Source: Arthrobacter psychrochitiniphilus | GTDB lineage: Bacteria; Actinomycetota; Actinomycetes; Actinomycetales; Micrococcaceae | Reading direction: 5' to 3' | NCBI RefSeq assembly: GCF_003185915.1 | Contig: NZ_QHLZ01000001.1 | Coordinates: 682,001-746,000 of the forward strand | DNA: 64,000 bases | Part shown: positions 63,589 to 64,000 of the stretch, piece after piece | Layout: the number at the start of each line of letters is the position of its first letter | Numbering within the stretch: position 1 is the stretch's first letter | Position numbers and translations under genes: made by a program | The notes under the pieces: generated by a model | What the model saw: the letters and a program-made list of their open reading frames with translations, nothing else | Database searches by the model: none | What the model was told of the DNA's origin: nothing

Positions 63589-64000
63589 TGGCCCGCTGAT
63601 TGTTCAAGGGGATAAGACGATTCTGCTGGAGGTGGCGCACCCGGATGCGCACGAGGCTCGCCACGCCATTGCCAGCTTCGCCGAGCTGGAGCGCGCGCCG
63701 GAACACATGCACAGTTACCGGATCACCCCGCTGGGGTTGTGGAATGCGCGTGCCGCCGGTCACGACGCCGAGCATGTAGTGGACGCCCTCCTGCGCTTCT
63801 CCCGTTATCCAGTGCCTCACCCGCTGCTGCTGGATATTGCCGAGACTATGGCCCGGTATGGCCGGCTGCGGCTTGAGAAGGACCCCGTGCACGGGCTGGT
63901 TCTACGCAGTGACGATGAGATGATCCTGGCCGAGGTCAGCCACACCAAAAAGGTTGCCGCGCTGCTTGGTAGCCGCATTGATCCGCTGACGGCGGTGGTG
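63581..64000 (+). CDS. DNA repair helicase XPB, 5' part
   Basis: The first 140 codons of a gene cut by the window end. 'GPLIVQGDKTILLEVAHPDA' and 'LERAPEHMHSYRITPLGLWN' with 'LLRFSRYPVPHPLL' are the N-terminal DNA-damage-recognition-like region of bacterial XPB, an SF2 helicase of 3' to 5' polarity. The helicase motifs lie beyond the window. GTG 63581 follows GAGGAG and overlaps the preceding gene by eight bases, so both are co-translated. Confidence 0.9.
   Translation, partial: MADGPLIVQGDKTILLEVAHPDAHEARHAIASFAELERAPEHMHSYRITPLGLWNARAAGHDAEHVVDALLRFSRYPVPHPLLLDIAETMARYGRLRLEKDPVHGLVLRSDDEMILAEVSHTKKVAALLGSRIDPLTAVV

Overview
The window is GC-rich, densely packed DNA from an actinobacterium, most probably an Arthrobacter-like member of the Micrococcaceae. 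The pointers are the DUF3027 / cold-shock / helicase-associated / XPB gene order at the right end, two actinobacterial-type c-di-AMP riboswitches upstream of cell-wall hydrolase genes, a DUF6457 gene beside molybdenum-cofactor genes, a LAxTG sortase signal, and frequent GTG/TTG starts. No species assignment is possible from this sequence alone.

Layout. 0-7.5 kb: carbohydrate locus with a sugar ABC transporter (binding protein cut by the window edge, two permeases), a Cys-type sulfatase, and a convergent, cell-wall-anchored GH16 glycosidase under an obvious promoter/operator. This reads as use of a sulfated polysaccharide. 7.5-14.8 kb: nitrogen/amine region with a ThDP decarboxylase overlapping an agmatinase-family ureohydrolase, two permeases and an XRE-cupin regulator. 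14.8-18.8 kb: an overlapping minus-strand operon of two MutS-like ATPases, a His/Pro-rich protein and a free-standing lipoyl-like domain. 18.9-27.6 kb: MFS permease, a decayed second enolase, inorganic pyrophosphatase, ferritin-VIT fusion, LOG-family protein, rhodanese, DUF4253 protein. 27.8-36.1 kb: sucCD, two lipoproteins, PcrA/UvrD helicase, inositol-phosphatase-family enzyme, tRNA-Arg(CCT). 36.1-41 kb: EamA permease, then an NrtR-type Nudix regulator divergent from an SPFH protein and a NAD-kinase-like protein, with two palindromic NrtR-like operators in the shared promoter; then YnfA and a Nudix hydrolase. 41-46 kb: ABC exporter and a polar amino-acid ABC importer. 46-53.1 kb: molybdenum block (FdhD, YdeP-type formate dehydrogenase-like protein, MobA, DUF6457, MoeA), interrupted by a Vsr/DUF559-like gene bracketed by related hairpins. 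53.2-64 kb: TetR plus 14-TM MFS exporter, two riboswitch-controlled peptidoglycan hydrolases, DtxR/IdeR regulator, SerC, DUF3027, cold-shock protein, helicase-associated protein and the start of XPB.

Most worth following: the predicted NrtR-SPFH-NAD-kinase module (37.1-40.0 kb); the MutS-pair/lipoyl operon (14.9-18.8 kb); a GH16 enzyme whose catalytic domain appears split by an inserted carbohydrate-binding-like module; and two families of long intergenic hairpins, one showing compensatory changes between copies 19 kb apart and the other flanking a single nuclease-like gene. All functional assignments come from motif recognition and gene context; no database search was run.
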